From Acidimicrobiales bacterium (GTDB lineage Bacteria > Actinomycetota > Acidimicrobiia > Acidimicrobiales > Aldehydirespiratoraceae): a stretch of 55,945 nt of DNA. The stretch is taken from positions 1 to 55,945 of the forward strand of contig JAJCXY010000098.1 of assembly GCA_029263215.1 (NCBI GenBank), written 5' to 3'. A program made the position numbers and the translations under genes. Below, in pieces: positions 35,425 to 44,306 of the stretch. Under the pieces are notes generated by a model that ran no database searches, was not told where the DNA came from, and worked only from the letters and a program-made list of their open reading frames with translations. The number at the start of each line of letters is the position of its first letter. Within the stretch, counting starts at the first letter, position 1.

Positions 35425-37179
35425 ATGAGCAAGCAACAAATCTCCGGCGGCGAGGCCCTCGTCAAGGCACTCGAACACGAAGGTGTCGATGTGATGTTCG
35501 GGCTACCCGGCGGCGCGATCCTTCCCGTCTACGACCCCATCATCGAGTCGTCGATTCGCCACGTCCTCGTGCGCCACGAGCAGGGGGCCGGGCACATGGC
35601 CGAGGGCTATGCGCATGCCACCGGGCGCCCCGGGGTGGCGATGGTCACCAGTGGGCCCGCCGCCACCAACATGGTCACCCCTCTTTGTGATGCCTTCCTC
35701 GACTCTGTGCCGATGGTGTGCATCACCGGCCAGGTTCCTTATGCGGCGATCGGCACCGATGCTTTCCAGGAGTGCGATACCACCGGCATCACGATGGCGG
35801 TCACCAAGCACAACTTCTTGGTCTCCGAGGCCCAAGACATTCCCCGCATCATCCACGAGGCCTTCCATATCGCAACCACCGGCCGCCCCGGCCCGGTGCT
35901 GGTCGACATCCCCAAGGACATCGTCGATCCTTCGAGTCCCAGAGCGGCGATGAACTGGTATCAGGCCAGCGACGCCGACATGGAGCTGCCCGGCTACAAC
36001 CCCGTCATGGAAGGCGACCGCGAGTTGATCCGCCAGGCCGCGGAGATGATCCGCGATGCCGAGCGGCCCGTGCTGTACGTCGGCGGCGGAGTCCTCAGGG
36101 CCCGCGCCGCGGAGGCTCTCCTCGAATTGGCGGAGATGGTGCAGATCCCGGTGGTCACCACCCTCATGGCCCGCGGTGCCTTCCCTGATCGCCACGACCT
36201 CTGCCTGGGCATGCCCGGAATGCACGGCAACTACACCGCCGTCACCGCGATCCAGCAGTCGGACCTTCTGGTTTCGCTCGGTGCCCGCTTCGACGACAGG
36301 GTCACGGGCAAGCTCGACGGTTTCGCGCCCGACGCGAAGATCATCCATGTCGACATCGATCCCGCCGAGTTGGGCAAGGTCCGCCAGGTCAATGTGGGCA
36401 TCCAGGGCGACTGCAAGCTGGTGATCGAGTCGCTCATCGAGGCTCTACGCGAGCTCGGCGGTGTCGAAACCCACGCCGACCGCCAGGCGTGGCGCTCCAC
36501 GGTGTCCGGTTGGCAGGAGCGCTTCCCGCTCGTCTACCAACAGTCGGAGCCGGGTGAGAAACTCAAGCCCCAGTTCGTCATCGAGCAGCTCCGCGACAAC
36601 AACCCGAGCGACACGATCGTGTGCTCCGGTGTCGGCCAGCATCAGATGTACACCAGCCAATGGTGGAAGTTCGATCATCCCTACACCTTCATCAACTCCG
36701 GTGGACTCGGCACGATGGGCTTCTCCATCCCTGCTGCGATCGGTGCGAAGACGGGCATGCCCGATCGGCGGGTGTGGGCCGTCGACGGCGATGGTTGTTT
36801 CCAGATGACGGCGCAGGAACTCGTCACTTCCACCGTCGAGGACATTCCGATCAAGGTGGCCCTGCTCAACAACTCCTATCTCGGCATGGTGCGCCAGTGG
36901 CAGGAGATGTTCTATGACCGCCGTTACAGCGAGGTCCATCTCTCCGACCGGGTCCCCGACTACGTGAAGTGGGCCGAGTCGATGGGATGTGAGGCCATTC
37001 GCGTGGAGTCGCCCGAAGAGGTCGAACCCGCGATCGTCAAGGCCAACGAGATCAATGATCGATCGGTGGTGGTGGAGTTCCGCACCGACGCCCGCGAAAA
37101 CGTGTTCCCGATGGTGGCCTCGGGTAAGACCAACTCTGAGATCCAGGTCGATCCGAGCCAGGAAGGCCTCCTGCGATGA
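35425..37179 (+). CDS. ilvB: Acetolactate synthase large subunit IlvB
   Basis: 584 aa from ATG 35425. An earlier in-frame ATG at 35329 lies in the attenuator and would add about 30 non-homologous residues. FGLPGGAILPVYDPI and the catalytic Glu region (RHEQGAGHMAEGYAHATG) open the TPP domain. LGTMGFSIPAAIGAKTG and the TPP/Mg motif VDGDGCFQMTAQELVTS follow. It condenses two pyruvates, or pyruvate with 2-oxobutyrate, in the first step of Val, Leu and Ile synthesis. ilvN overlaps it. Confidence 0.96.
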   Translation: MSKQQISGGEALVKALEHEGVDVMFGLPGGAILPVYDPIIESSIRHVLVRHEQGAGHMAEGYAHATGRPGVAMVTSGPAATNMVTPLCDAFLDSVPMVCITGQVPYAAIGTDAFQECDTTGITMAVTKHNFLVSEAQDIPRIIHEAFHIATTGRPGPVLVDIPKDIVDPSSPRAAMNWYQASDADMELPGYNPVMEGDRELIRQAAEMIRDAERPVLYVGGGVLRARAAEALLELAEMVQIPVVTTLMARGAFPDRHDLCLGMPGMHGNYTAVTAIQQSDLLVSLGARFDDRVTGKLDGFAPDAKIIHVDIDPAELGKVRQVNVGIQGDCKLVIESLIEALRELGGVETHADRQAWRSTVSGWQERFPLVYQQSEPGEKLKPQFVIEQLRDNNPSDTIVCSGVGQHQMYTSQWWKFDHPYTFINSGGLGTMGFSIPAAIGAKTGMPDRRVWAVDGDGCFQMTAQELVTSTVEDIPIKVALLNNSYLGMVRQWQEMFYDRRYSEVHLSDRVPDYVKWAESMGCEAIRVESPEEVEPAIVKANEINDRSVVVEFRTDARENVFPMVASGKTNSEIQVDPSQEGLLR

Positions 37180-37676
37180 ACTCGGCCACCCCCACCCAGC
37201 GTTGGCACACGATCGTCACCACCGTGGAAAACAAGCCGGGTGTGTTGGCTCGCGTCGCCGGGCTCTTCTCACGCCGTGGCTACAACATCCATTCTCTCGC
37301 CGTTGCCCCCACCGACGACGAGAGATTCAGCCGCATCACCTTCACCGTCGATGTCGAGGGCTCGCCCCTCGACCAGGTGGTGAAGCAGCTCAACAAGCTC
37401 ATCAACGTCGTCGAGATCCGCGAGCTCGACCCACTCGACGCCGTCGAGCGTGAGCTCATGCTGGTCACCGTCTGCGCCGATGCCGGTCATCGTCACGACC
37501 TGCTCGAGTTGATCGACGACTGGCGGGCATTCGTCCTGAGCGAGAACGACTCGGAGATCATGTTGTCGTTGTCGGCCCGCCCGGCCCGACTCGACGAGTT
37601 CGAGGCATCGCTACGACCCTTCGGGATCGCCAAGCTCCAACGCACCGGCAGAGTTGCCCTGCCATCACTCGATTGA
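37176..37676 (+). CDS. ilvN: Acetolactate synthase small (regulatory) subunit IlvN
   Basis: 166 aa. ATG 37176 overlaps the ilvB stop (ATGA). An ACT domain ([21 protein letters not shown] then [16 protein letters not shown]) binds valine for feedback inhibition. A second C-terminal domain ([20 protein letters not shown]) activates the catalytic subunit. Length is standard. Confidence 0.95.
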   Translation: MNSATPTQRWHTIVTTVENKPGVLARVAGLFSRRGYNIHSLAVAPTDDERFSRITFTVDVEGSPLDQVVKQLNKLINVVEIRELDPLDAVERELMLVTVCADAGHRHDLLELIDDWRAFVLSENDSEIMLSLSARPARLDEFEASLRPFGIAKLQRTGRVALPSLD

Positions 37677-37681
37677 GAACT

Positions 37682-37696
37682 CCCCCGTAGCGGGGG
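37682..37696 (+). repeat. Hairpin between ilvN and ilvC
   Basis: CCCCCG (37682-37687) and CGGGGG (37691-37696) can pair around TAG, directly after the ilvN stop. There is no T-run. It may adjust ilvC level or protect the upstream transcript end. Confidence 0.45.
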
Positions 37697-37725
37697 CACT
37701 AGAAGAAGACACGGAAGGACTGGCT

Positions 37726-38763
37726 GTGGCCAACATCTATTACGAATCCGACGCCGATCGCTCTGCGATCGCCGACCGCAAGGTTGCCGTTCTCGGCTAC
37801 GGCTCGCAGGGCCATGCTCACGCCCTCAACCTCAAGGAGTCCGGGATCGACGTGCGAGTAGGGCTGCGCGAGAGTTCGTCGTCGGTGGCCAAGGCCGAAG
37901 CGGCCGGCCTGCGGGTGCTGCCGATCGGGGCCGCGGTGGCGGAAGCCGATCTGGTGATGATGCTGATGCCCGACACCGAGATGGCCGCGATCTACGAAGA
38001 GCACGTGGCCCCCAACCTCGCGGAGGGAGACGCGCTCTTCTTCGCCCACGGATTCAACATCCGTTTCGATCTCATCTCTCCCGTTGAGGGGATCGACGTG
38101 TGCATGGTGGCCCCGAAGGGCCCCGGCCACCTCGTGCGCCGCACCTATGTGGAAGGCGGCGGTGTACCGGCTCTCATCGCGGTAGAGCAGGATGCCACCG
38201 GGGGAGCGAAGACTCTCGCTCTCGCCTACGCCGATGCCATCGGCGGCGCCCGGGCGGGAGTGATCGAGACCACGTTCACCGAGGAGACCGAGACGGATCT
38301 GTTCGGTGAGCAGGCCGTCCTGTGCGGAGGCACCACCCGCCTCGTGCAGGCCGGGTTCGAGACACTTGTCGAGGCGGGATACCAGCCTGAGGTCGCCTAC
38401 TTCGAATGCCTCCACGAGCTCAAGCTGATCGTCGATCTGATGTATGAAGAAGGCATAGCGGGGATGCGTTACTCGGTGAGCGACACCGCTGAGTGGGGCG
38501 ACTTGTCTTCGGGTCCCCGCGTCATCAACGACGATGTGAAGGCCACCATGGTGCAGCTTCTCACCGAGATCCAGGACGGCACCTTCGCCGCCAACTGGGT
38601 GGAGGAGAGCCGAACGGGCCGGGCGAAGTTCCGTGCCCTCGAAGAGGCCGGGCACAACCATCCGATCGAGATCGTCGGTAAGGAACTTCGTTCGATGATG
38701 CCGTGGATCTCGGCCGGGAAGCAGTCGGTGGCGGAGACCTCCGGCGGCCAGGGCATCGACTGA
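37726..38763 (+). CDS. ilvC: Ketol-acid reductoisomerase IlvC, class I
   Basis: 345 aa from GTG 37726 with GGAAGGA about 7 nt upstream; earlier starts run into ilvN. The Rossmann glycines are in [19 protein letters not shown], and GLRESSSS fits an NADPH phosphate loop. The metal residues lie around [16 protein letters not shown] and [17 protein letters not shown]. It isomerises and reduces acetolactate or acetohydroxybutyrate. It is the third gene of the operon and its length is that of the short class. Confidence 0.95.
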   Translation: MANIYYESDADRSAIADRKVAVLGYGSQGHAHALNLKESGIDVRVGLRESSSSVAKAEAAGLRVLPIGAAVAEADLVMMLMPDTEMAAIYEEHVAPNLAEGDALFFAHGFNIRFDLISPVEGIDVCMVAPKGPGHLVRRTYVEGGGVPALIAVEQDATGGAKTLALAYADAIGGARAGVIETTFTEETETDLFGEQAVLCGGTTRLVQAGFETLVEAGYQPEVAYFECLHELKLIVDLMYEEGIAGMRYSVSDTAEWGDLSSGPRVINDDVKATMVQLLTEIQDGTFAANWVEESRTGRAKFRALEEAGHNHPIEIVGKELRSMMPWISAGKQSVAETSGGQGID

Positions 38764-38764
38764 C

Positions 38765-39154
38765 CTAGGGGAACAAGCCGTCGAGCAGGGTCCAGGTGAT
38801 CATGAGGATCGCCAGGATGAAGAGGCCGGGAATCGACCAGAACACGCTCCACGCCGCCCACCGAAACCAGGTGGGTCGGCGGTGGAACGGGCGATGGTGA
38901 TACTGGGCGTCGAGCTCTTCGGTCTCGGAGTTGACGGCTTCGTCGAGGAGGATCTCGCTGGCATGGTCGGCCACCTCCTCACGTACGACGATCAAGAACA
39001 TGCGGTCGGTCACGTGATGTGGAGCAACTGAGTGGGCCGGATCACTCAGGATCGTCGCCTCATAGCCGGAGTCCCAGAGCAGGGCGACGGCGACGTCGGC
39101 CGAGAACCGAGTGGTGTACTCGGCAATGATCGCCATTCCGGGGAGGGGACGCAT
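38765..39154 (-). CDS. DUF2007-like membrane-anchored protein
   Basis: 129 aa from ATG 39154; ATG 39136 is an alternative. The N-terminal half (YTTRFSADVAVALLWDSGYE then MFLIVVREEVADHASEILLD) resembles DUF2007 signal-transducer-like proteins. It ends with a basic stretch and one membrane helix (WSIPGLFILAILMITWTLL). A CAGAAT box 6 nt before ATG 39154 is a weak -10 match. The function is unknown. It is convergent with ilvC. Confidence 0.6.
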   Translation of the reverse strand: MRPLPGMAIIAEYTTRFSADVAVALLWDSGYEATILSDPAHSVAPHHVTDRMFLIVVREEVADHASEILLDEAVNSETEELDAQYHHRPFHRRPTWFRWAAWSVFWSIPGLFILAILMITWTLLDGLFP

Positions 39155-39203
39155 CTGTTGATTCTGCCCTTTTCCGACGAACGAGGCAGCCCCTCGGCTT
39201 CGG

Positions 39204-39209
39204 TAGGGT
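39204..39209 (+). promoter_or_regulatory. -10 box (TAGGGT) of the ABC exporter pair
   Basis: TAGGGT ends 9 nt before ATG 39219, so the transcript is probably leaderless. Confidence 0.55.
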
Positions 39210-39218
39210 GACCAAGCC

Positions 39219-40139
39219 ATGACAACAGCCATCGAGGTGAGCAACCTCACCAAGACATACGGCGACTTCCGTGCCGTCGACGGGATCTCGTTTTCGGTCG
39301 AGGAGGGTGAGGTTCTCGCGATCCTCGGCCCCAACGGTGCGGGGAAGTCCACCACCGTCGAGGTCCTCGAAGGCCACCGTGTACGAGACAGCGGTCGGGT
39401 CGAGGTGCTCGGGGTCGACCCCGGCACCGGTGATCGTCGCTTTCGCGACCGGATCGGCATAGTGCTGCAGTCGGCGGGTGTCGACACGGAGTTCACCGTC
39501 CGAGAAGTGCTCGAGCTCTATGGATTCGCCTACTCGCGGCGTCGAGGCGTCGACGAACTTCTGGCCTTGGTGGAGCTCGAGGAGAAGGCCGACGAAAGAG
39601 TGGCCAGCCTGTCGGGGGGTCAGCAGCGGCGGATCGATCTGGCTCTCGGACTGATCGGTGATCCGGAGCTCATCTTCCTCGACGAGCCCACCACCGGTTT
39701 CGATCCGGCGGCCCGGCGCCGCAGCTGGGACCTGATCTCCAACCTCACCTCCCTCGGTCGTACCGTCGTGCTCACCACCCACTACCTCGATGAGGCCGAG
39801 CACCTCGCCGATCGGGTTCTCGTGCTCGCGGGCGGGCGCATCGTGGCCGAGGGCACACCTGCTGAGCTGAGGGCATCGGCCGATGCCAGCACCACCATCC
39901 GATTCGACCTGCCCACCGTCGATGCGCCCCTCTCCGGCCTGCTGGATCCCCTTTCGGGCACGGTCACGGGGCGCGATCGGGCGGTGGAGATCGTCACGTC
40001 GGCTCCCACTGCGGATCTCGCCCACATCACCGCTTGGGCCATCGATGTGGGGATCGAGTTGGGCGGCCTCTCGGTTGCTTCGCGTGATCTGGAGAGTGTC
40101 TATCTCCAGCTGGTCGCCGAGAGCGGGGCCGATTCATGA
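39219..40139 (+). CDS. ABC transporter ATP-binding subunit (DrrA/NodI-type exporter)
   Basis: 306 aa. Walker A is LGPNGAGKST, the signature is LSGGQQRRIDLAL, Walker B is LIFLDEPTTGFD and the H-loop is in LTTHYLDEAEHLADR. The C-terminal 80 residues are a DrrA-like domain. It powers the permease encoded next, with which it overlaps by 4 nt. The cargo is unknown: drug, lipid and polysaccharide exporters all share this build. The promoter is leaderless. Confidence 0.9.
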   Translation: MTTAIEVSNLTKTYGDFRAVDGISFSVEEGEVLAILGPNGAGKSTTVEVLEGHRVRDSGRVEVLGVDPGTGDRRFRDRIGIVLQSAGVDTEFTVREVLELYGFAYSRRRGVDELLALVELEEKADERVASLSGGQQRRIDLALGLIGDPELIFLDEPTTGFDPAARRRSWDLISNLTSLGRTVVLTTHYLDEAEHLADRVLVLAGGRIVAEGTPAELRASADASTTIRFDLPTVDAPLSGLLDPLSGTVTGRDRAVEIVTSAPTADLAHITAWAIDVGIELGGLSVASRDLESVYLQLVAESGADS

Positions 40140-40960
40140 GGGATCTGCGGATCGTGCTGCGTTTTGTCGGCGCCCAGAACCGGATCTTCGTCCGCACTCC
40201 GGTAGGAGCCTTTTTCACGATCGGCCTGCCCCTGATCATGTTGGTGCTCTTCGTGGCGATGTTCGGCAACGACGAGCTCGGCGACACCCAGTACGGTCGC
40301 ATCTCCACCTCCCAGTTCTACGCCCCGGGCCTGGCGGTGTTCGCGGCCGCATCGGCCACCTACACCAATATCGGGATGAATCTCTCCAACCGCCGTGACC
40401 TCGGCATCCTCAAGCGGGTGCGGGGCACCCCGGTGGCGCCGTGGATGTACATGTCGGCGGTGGTGATCTCCGGCATGATCATCGCCTTCGTGTCGATGGT
40501 GGTGATGGTGGGAATCGGCGTGGTGGCCTACGGCATCAACATCGAGGCCGCCAAGGTGCCGGCGATGGCGGTCTCGTTCGCGATCGGTTCGGCCTGCTTC
40601 GCCACCTTGGGTGTGGCGGTGGCGGCCTTGGCGAAGACGGCGGCCTCGGCCCAGTCGATGACCAGCGCCTCTCTCTTGCCGCTCGGCTTCATCTCCAACG
40701 TCTTCGTCAGCTTCGGTAGCGACACGCCTGGCTGGTTGGAAGTCGTCGGCGACATCTTCCCGCTCAAGCACTTCGCCATCTCGTTCTCCGAGGCCATGAG
40801 CCCGTTCAGCGACAGCCCCGCCTTCGAGTGGGATCACCTGGCGGTGATGGTGGCATGGATGGCATTGGGCGCGGTCGTCGCTTTGAAGCGGTTCCGCTGG
40901 GAGCCGGTGCCGGGCGCAGCGACATCCCGGAGCCGTCGGAATCGACGGTCCCGGACCTAG
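40136..40960 (+). CDS. ABC-2 family membrane transporter subunit (DrrB-like)
   Basis: 274 aa. ATG 40136 overlaps the ATPase stop (ATGA). Six hydrophobic segments lie around FFTIGLPLIMLVLFVAMF, FYAPGLAVFAAASATYTNIG, SMVVMVGIGVVAYGI, VAMAVSFAIGSACFATLG-like and VMVAWMALGAVVALKRF, with the ABC-2 loop LSNRRDLGILKRVRGTPVAP. It exports an unknown substrate with the preceding ATPase. A Ser/Arg-rich basic tail closes the protein. Confidence 0.85.
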   Translation: MRDLRIVLRFVGAQNRIFVRTPVGAFFTIGLPLIMLVLFVAMFGNDELGDTQYGRISTSQFYAPGLAVFAAASATYTNIGMNLSNRRDLGILKRVRGTPVAPWMYMSAVVISGMIIAFVSMVVMVGIGVVAYGINIEAAKVPAMAVSFAIGSACFATLGVAVAALAKTAASAQSMTSASLLPLGFISNVFVSFGSDTPGWLEVVGDIFPLKHFAISFSEAMSPFSDSPAFEWDHLAVMVAWMALGAVVALKRFRWEPVPGAATSRSRRNRRSRT

Positions 40961-40975
40961 CGGTGTGACCGACGC

Positions 40976-41025
40976 CATACGATGCAATATTGTCTTCACG
41001 CAGATTGTATGAAACCATACGATCT
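40976..41025. promoter_or_regulatory. MarR-type operator and repeat in the marR promoter region
   Basis: A 24-bp palindrome occupies 41002-41025 (10-bp arms with one mismatch around 4 bp). The 8-mer CATACGAT occurs at 40976-40983 and again at 41016-41023, exactly 40 bp apart. TACGAT within each copy could be a -10 box. This is a plausible autoregulatory operator for the MarR gene that follows or contains it. Confidence 0.55.
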
Positions 41026-41517
41026 GTGTTGCAGTCGGAATCAGCTCGAGCCACTCCATCCTGGCGTCGTTTCGAGATCGCCATCATCGGCACCGCCCGC
41101 CGACTTCGCTCAGCGTTCGACCAGCGCCTCGAACCCCTCGATCTCAACCTCAATCAGGCCAGCCTGCTGGCCTATGTCGCCGACTTCGGCGAGAGCACCC
41201 AGACCGAACTGGCCGAGATGGTCGATCTCGGCCGCGCCGCGATCGGCACCATGATCGATCAACTCGAGGCCCGAGGCCTGCTGGAGCGCCTTCCTGACCC
41301 CGCCGACCGACGGGTGTGGCTGGTGGCCGCCACCGACAGCGGACGCGATCTAGTCGACCGCTTCTATGCCATAGATGCCGACTTCCGTCTGGAGCTGAGG
41401 CAGGGGATCAGCCGCAGCGACCGCCAGCTACTGGCCGAGCTGCTCGAGCGGCTCGACACCAACATCAATCTCAATCTTCAGAACTCCCGAACCCAAGGAG
41501 ACACAGGAAATGGCTAG
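40990..41517 (+). CDS. MarR family transcriptional regulator
   Basis: Up to 175 aa. The winged helix covers RRFEIAIIGTARRLRSAFDQ to LARLERLPDPADRRVWLVAAT-type core: QTELAEMVDLGRAAIGTMID is the recognition region and GLLERLPDPADRRVWLVAAT the wing. Start choices are TTG 40990 (a TACGAT box lies 6 nt upstream) or GTG 41026 just after the operator; the domain needs only the latter. The stop overlaps the next gene by 8 nt, so it likely controls the acyl-CoA genes downstream, perhaps responding to an acyl-CoA or aromatic ligand. Confidence 0.82.
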   Translation: MSSRRLYETIRSVLQSESARATPSWRRFEIAIIGTARRLRSAFDQRLEPLDLNLNQASLLAYVADFGESTQTELAEMVDLGRAAIGTMIDQLEARGLLERLPDPADRRVWLVAATDSGRDLVDRFYAIDADFRLELRQGISRSDRQLLAELLERLDTNINLNLQNSRTQGDTGNG

Positions 41518-42742
41518 CCCAACCATCACTCGGCAAACAATCACTCGGCAGACAATCACTCGGCAGACAATGTCCGATGCTGTGATCGTGGATGCTGTTC
41601 GCACACCCACGGGCAAGCGCAACGGCCGGCTCAAGGACTGGCACCCGGCCGATCTGGGCGCCCACGTGCTCAAGGCGCTCGAAGAACGCAACGGCTTCGA
41701 CCCGTCGGCCGTCGACGACGTGATCACCGGTTGTGTGATGCAGGTCGGCCAGCAGGCTTTCAACATCGGGCGCAATGCAGTACTCGCGGCCGGTTGGCCC
41801 GAGTCGGTCCCCTCCACCACCGTCGATCGCCAGTGCGGTTCGAGCCAGCAGGCGATGCACTTCGCCGCACAGGGTGTGATGGCCGGCGTCTACGACATCG
41901 TCGTGGCCCTCGGCGTCGAATCGATGACCACCACTCCGATGGGCGCCTCCGCCGTCAACGGCGAGATGGGCATGCCCTTCCCGCCCTCGATGATGGAGCG
42001 CTACGCCGACACCGGCCTGCCTCCCCAGGGCATCGGTGCCGATCTCATTTCCGACGAATTCGACATCACCCGCGAGCAGCTCGATGCCTTCGGCGCTCAG
42101 AGCCAGCAGCGGGCGGAGAGGGCCCGCGACGAGGGTCGCTTCGACGCCGAGATCGTGCCCGTACCCATCGAGATCGACGGTGCCACCGAACTCCACACCC
42201 AAGATGAAGGCATCCGCAATGGCAGCACGGCCGAGGCCCTCGCCAACCTCAAGCCCGCCTTCCAGGAAGACGGGCGGATCACCGCCGGAAACTCTTCCCA
42301 GATCGCTGATGGAGCCGCCGCGGTTCTGATCATGAGCGCCGAGAAGGCCGCTGAGCTGGGCTTGAAGCCGAAGGCCCGTTTCCACTCCTTCGCCCTCGCC
42401 GGCACTGATCCGGTCACCATGTTGAAGGGTCCGATTCCCGTGACCGAGAAGATTTTCGCCAAGAATGATCTCTCCCTCGACGACATCGACCTCTTCGAGA
42501 TCAACGAGGCCTTCGCCTCGGTGGTGCTCGCCTGGCAAAAGGCCACCGGCGCCGACCTCGAGAAGGTCAACGTCAACGGCGGCGCCATCGCCCTCGGTCA
42601 TCCCCTCGGGTGCTCGGGAGCCAAGCTCATGACCACCCTCGTACACGAACTCGAGCGCACCGGAGGCCGCTACGGATTCCAGGCCATGTGTGAGGGCGGC
42701 GGACTCGCCAACGCAACGATCATCGAAAGGATCGATTCCTGA
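41510..42742 (+). CDS. Acetyl-CoA acyltransferase/thiolase
   Basis: 410 aa. The thiolase proper begins at SDAVIVDAVRTPTGKRNGRL. The nucleophilic Cys is in DRQCGSSQQAMHFAAQG, the second acid-base region is NEAFASVVLAWQKATGADLE, and the last Cys is in GGAIALGHPLGCSGAKLM. ATG 41510 has AAGGAG 9 nt upstream and is coupled to the marR stop, whereas ATG 41570, the classical family start, has no ribosome site. Translation from 41510 adds 20 residues with three TITRQ repeats. It would carry out beta-oxidation cleavage or acetoacetyl-CoA formation. Confidence 0.9.
   Translation: MASPTITRQTITRQTITRQTMSDAVIVDAVRTPTGKRNGRLKDWHPADLGAHVLKALEERNGFDPSAVDDVITGCVMQVGQQAFNIGRNAVLAAGWPESVPSTTVDRQCGSSQQAMHFAAQGVMAGVYDIVVALGVESMTTTPMGASAVNGEMGMPFPPSMMERYADTGLPPQGIGADLISDEFDITREQLDAFGAQSQQRAERARDEGRFDAEIVPVPIEIDGATELHTQDEGIRNGSTAEALANLKPAFQEDGRITAGNSSQIADGAAAVLIMSAEKAAELGLKPKARFHSFALAGTDPVTMLKGPIPVTEKIFAKNDLSLDDIDLFEINEAFASVVLAWQKATGADLEKVNVNGGAIALGHPLGCSGAKLMTTLVHELERTGGRYGFQAMCEGGGLANATIIERIDS
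41521..41565 (+). repeat. Three 15-bp tandem repeats at the thiolase 5' end
   Basis: Three consecutive 15-bp units (41521-41535, 41536-41550, 41551-41565) differ by one or two bases and share CATCACTCGGCA or AATCACTCGGCA cores; a partial fourth runs into ATG 41570. In frame they encode ITRQT repeats. Copy changes would keep the frame. Confidence 0.7.
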
Positions 42743-43521
42743 TGCCAAGAATGAACCTGGAGGGGAGCTCCTCCATCGTCACCGGCGGTGCCTCGGGCAT
42801 CGGCGAAGCATGTGCGCGCCAGCTGGCTGACGCCGGCTCTCGAGTGGTCGTTGCCGACCTCAACGAAGAACTCGGCCAGGCGGTGGCCTCCGAGATCGGC
42901 GGCCTCTTCGTGAAGTGTGATGTCTCCAGCGTCGAGGATGCCGACGCCTCGGTGGCCGCAGCCTCGGAGATGGGTCCCCTGCGGGCCCTCGTCAACTCCG
43001 CCGGCATCGGCTACGCGGGTCGCACCATCGACCGCAACAATGTGCCCCTCGATCTCGACAAGTTCGGCTTCGTCCTCAAGGTCAACCTGATCGGCACCTT
43101 CAACATGCTCAGCCGCTCAGCCGCGGCGATGGCGCAGACCGAACCGGTCGACGCCGACGGGTCGCGAGGTGCGATCGTCAACATGGCGTCGGCCGCGGCC
43201 TTCGATGGCCAGATCGGACAGTGCGCCTATTCCGCGTCGAAGGGCGGCGTGGTGGGAATGACCCTGCCGATCGCACGCGACCTGAGCGCGGTGGGAATCC
43301 GGGTGAACACCATCGCCCCCGGCCTGATCGACACTCCGATCTACGGCGAGGGCGAGGCTTCGGAAGAATTCAAGAACCATCTCGGCCAGTCGGTGCTGTT
43401 TCCCAAGCGGCTCGGCAGCGGTGAGGAACTCGCCTTCGGCGTGATGGAGTGCATCACCAACCCGTACATGAACGGCGAGACGATCCGCCTCGATGGCGGC
43501 ATCCGGATGCCACCCAAGTAG
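42742..43521 (+). CDS. Short-chain dehydrogenase, 3-hydroxyacyl-CoA dehydrogenase type II-like
   Basis: 259 aa. ATG 42742 shares its A with the thiolase stop (TGATG). The NAD site is [25 protein letters not shown] follows, Ser is in [10 protein letters not shown] and the Tyr-x3-Lys is in [13 protein letters not shown]. The overall look is like HSD17B10/2-methyl-3-hydroxybutyryl-CoA dehydrogenase. It would oxidise a 3-hydroxyacyl-CoA for the upstream thiolase, as in isoleucine or fatty acid breakdown. Confidence 0.85.
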   Translation: MPRMNLEGSSSIVTGGASGIGEACARQLADAGSRVVVADLNEELGQAVASEIGGLFVKCDVSSVEDADASVAAASEMGPLRALVNSAGIGYAGRTIDRNNVPLDLDKFGFVLKVNLIGTFNMLSRSAAAMAQTEPVDADGSRGAIVNMASAAAFDGQIGQCAYSASKGGVVGMTLPIARDLSAVGIRVNTIAPGLIDTPIYGEGEASEEFKNHLGQSVLFPKRLGSGEELAFGVMECITNPYMNGETIRLDGGIRMPPK

Positions 43522-43530
43522 GAGACCACA

Positions 43531-44298
43531 ATGACCGAGGAATCAAACGAACCGGCGGTGCTCACCGAGCGCCGCGACCGCGTCCTGATCATCACCCTCA
43601 ACCGGCCCGACCAGATGAACGCAATCAACAGCGCTCTCTCCAACGGCTTGTGGGATGCGGTACAGGAGCTCAACACCGACCCTGGTCTCACCGCCGGAGT
43701 GCTCACCGGCAACGGTCGAGGGTTCTGCTCGGGCATGGACCTCAAGGCTTTCGCACGCGGTGAAGACATCGGACCGATGTTGAAGTTCATCCGGGCCGGC
43801 GCGGAGAAGCCCCTCATAGCGGCAATCGAAGGCTTCGCCCTGGCGGGTGGGCTCGAGTTGGCCCTGTCGTGTGACCTTCTGGTGGCGTCGGACGGAGCCA
43901 AGCTCGGTGTCCCCGAAGTGAAGGTCGGCCTTCTCGCGGCAGGCGGAGGACTGATGAGGTTGCCGAGTCGAGTCGGCTACGCCAAGGCAATGGAGATGGC
44001 CGTCACCGGCGATCCGATCACTGCTGAGGAAGCGTTCGACGCCGGCCTGATCTCGCGGCTCACCGGAAAGGGAGGCGCCGTCGACGCCGCTCTCCAGTTG
44101 GCCGAAAGGATCGCGCTCAATGCGCCCCTCTCGGTGGCTGCATCGAAGCAGATGGTTCAGTCCACCCAGGGCCACACCGAAGATGAGCTGTTCGAGATCC
44201 AGGGTCCCCTCCAGAGCCTCATCTTCGGTTCCGACGACGCCAAGGAGGGCCCGGTGGCGTTCGCCGAGAAGCGCGCCCCCAACTGGACGGGGAGCTGA
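43531..44298 (+). CDS. Enoyl-CoA hydratase/isomerase family protein
   Basis: 255 aa. The oxyanion and acid regions FALAGGLELALSCDLLVAS and GVPEVKVGLLAAGGGLMRLP hold both crotonase glutamates. NGRGFCSGMDLKAF is the first oxyanion loop. ATG 43531 has GGAG upstream. It hydrates 2-enoyl-CoA to feed the SDR and thiolase, completing the acyl-CoA degradation module. It is the last gene of the marR unit. Confidence 0.87.
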   Translation: MTEESNEPAVLTERRDRVLIITLNRPDQMNAINSALSNGLWDAVQELNTDPGLTAGVLTGNGRGFCSGMDLKAFARGEDIGPMLKFIRAGAEKPLIAAIEGFALAGGLELALSCDLLVASDGAKLGVPEVKVGLLAAGGGLMRLPSRVGYAKAMEMAVTGDPITAEEAFDAGLISRLTGKGGAVDAALQLAERIALNAPLSVAASKQMVQSTQGHTEDELFEIQGPLQSLIFGSDDAKEGPVAFAEKRAPNWTGS

Positions 44299-44306
44299 CA
44301 GTTTCG

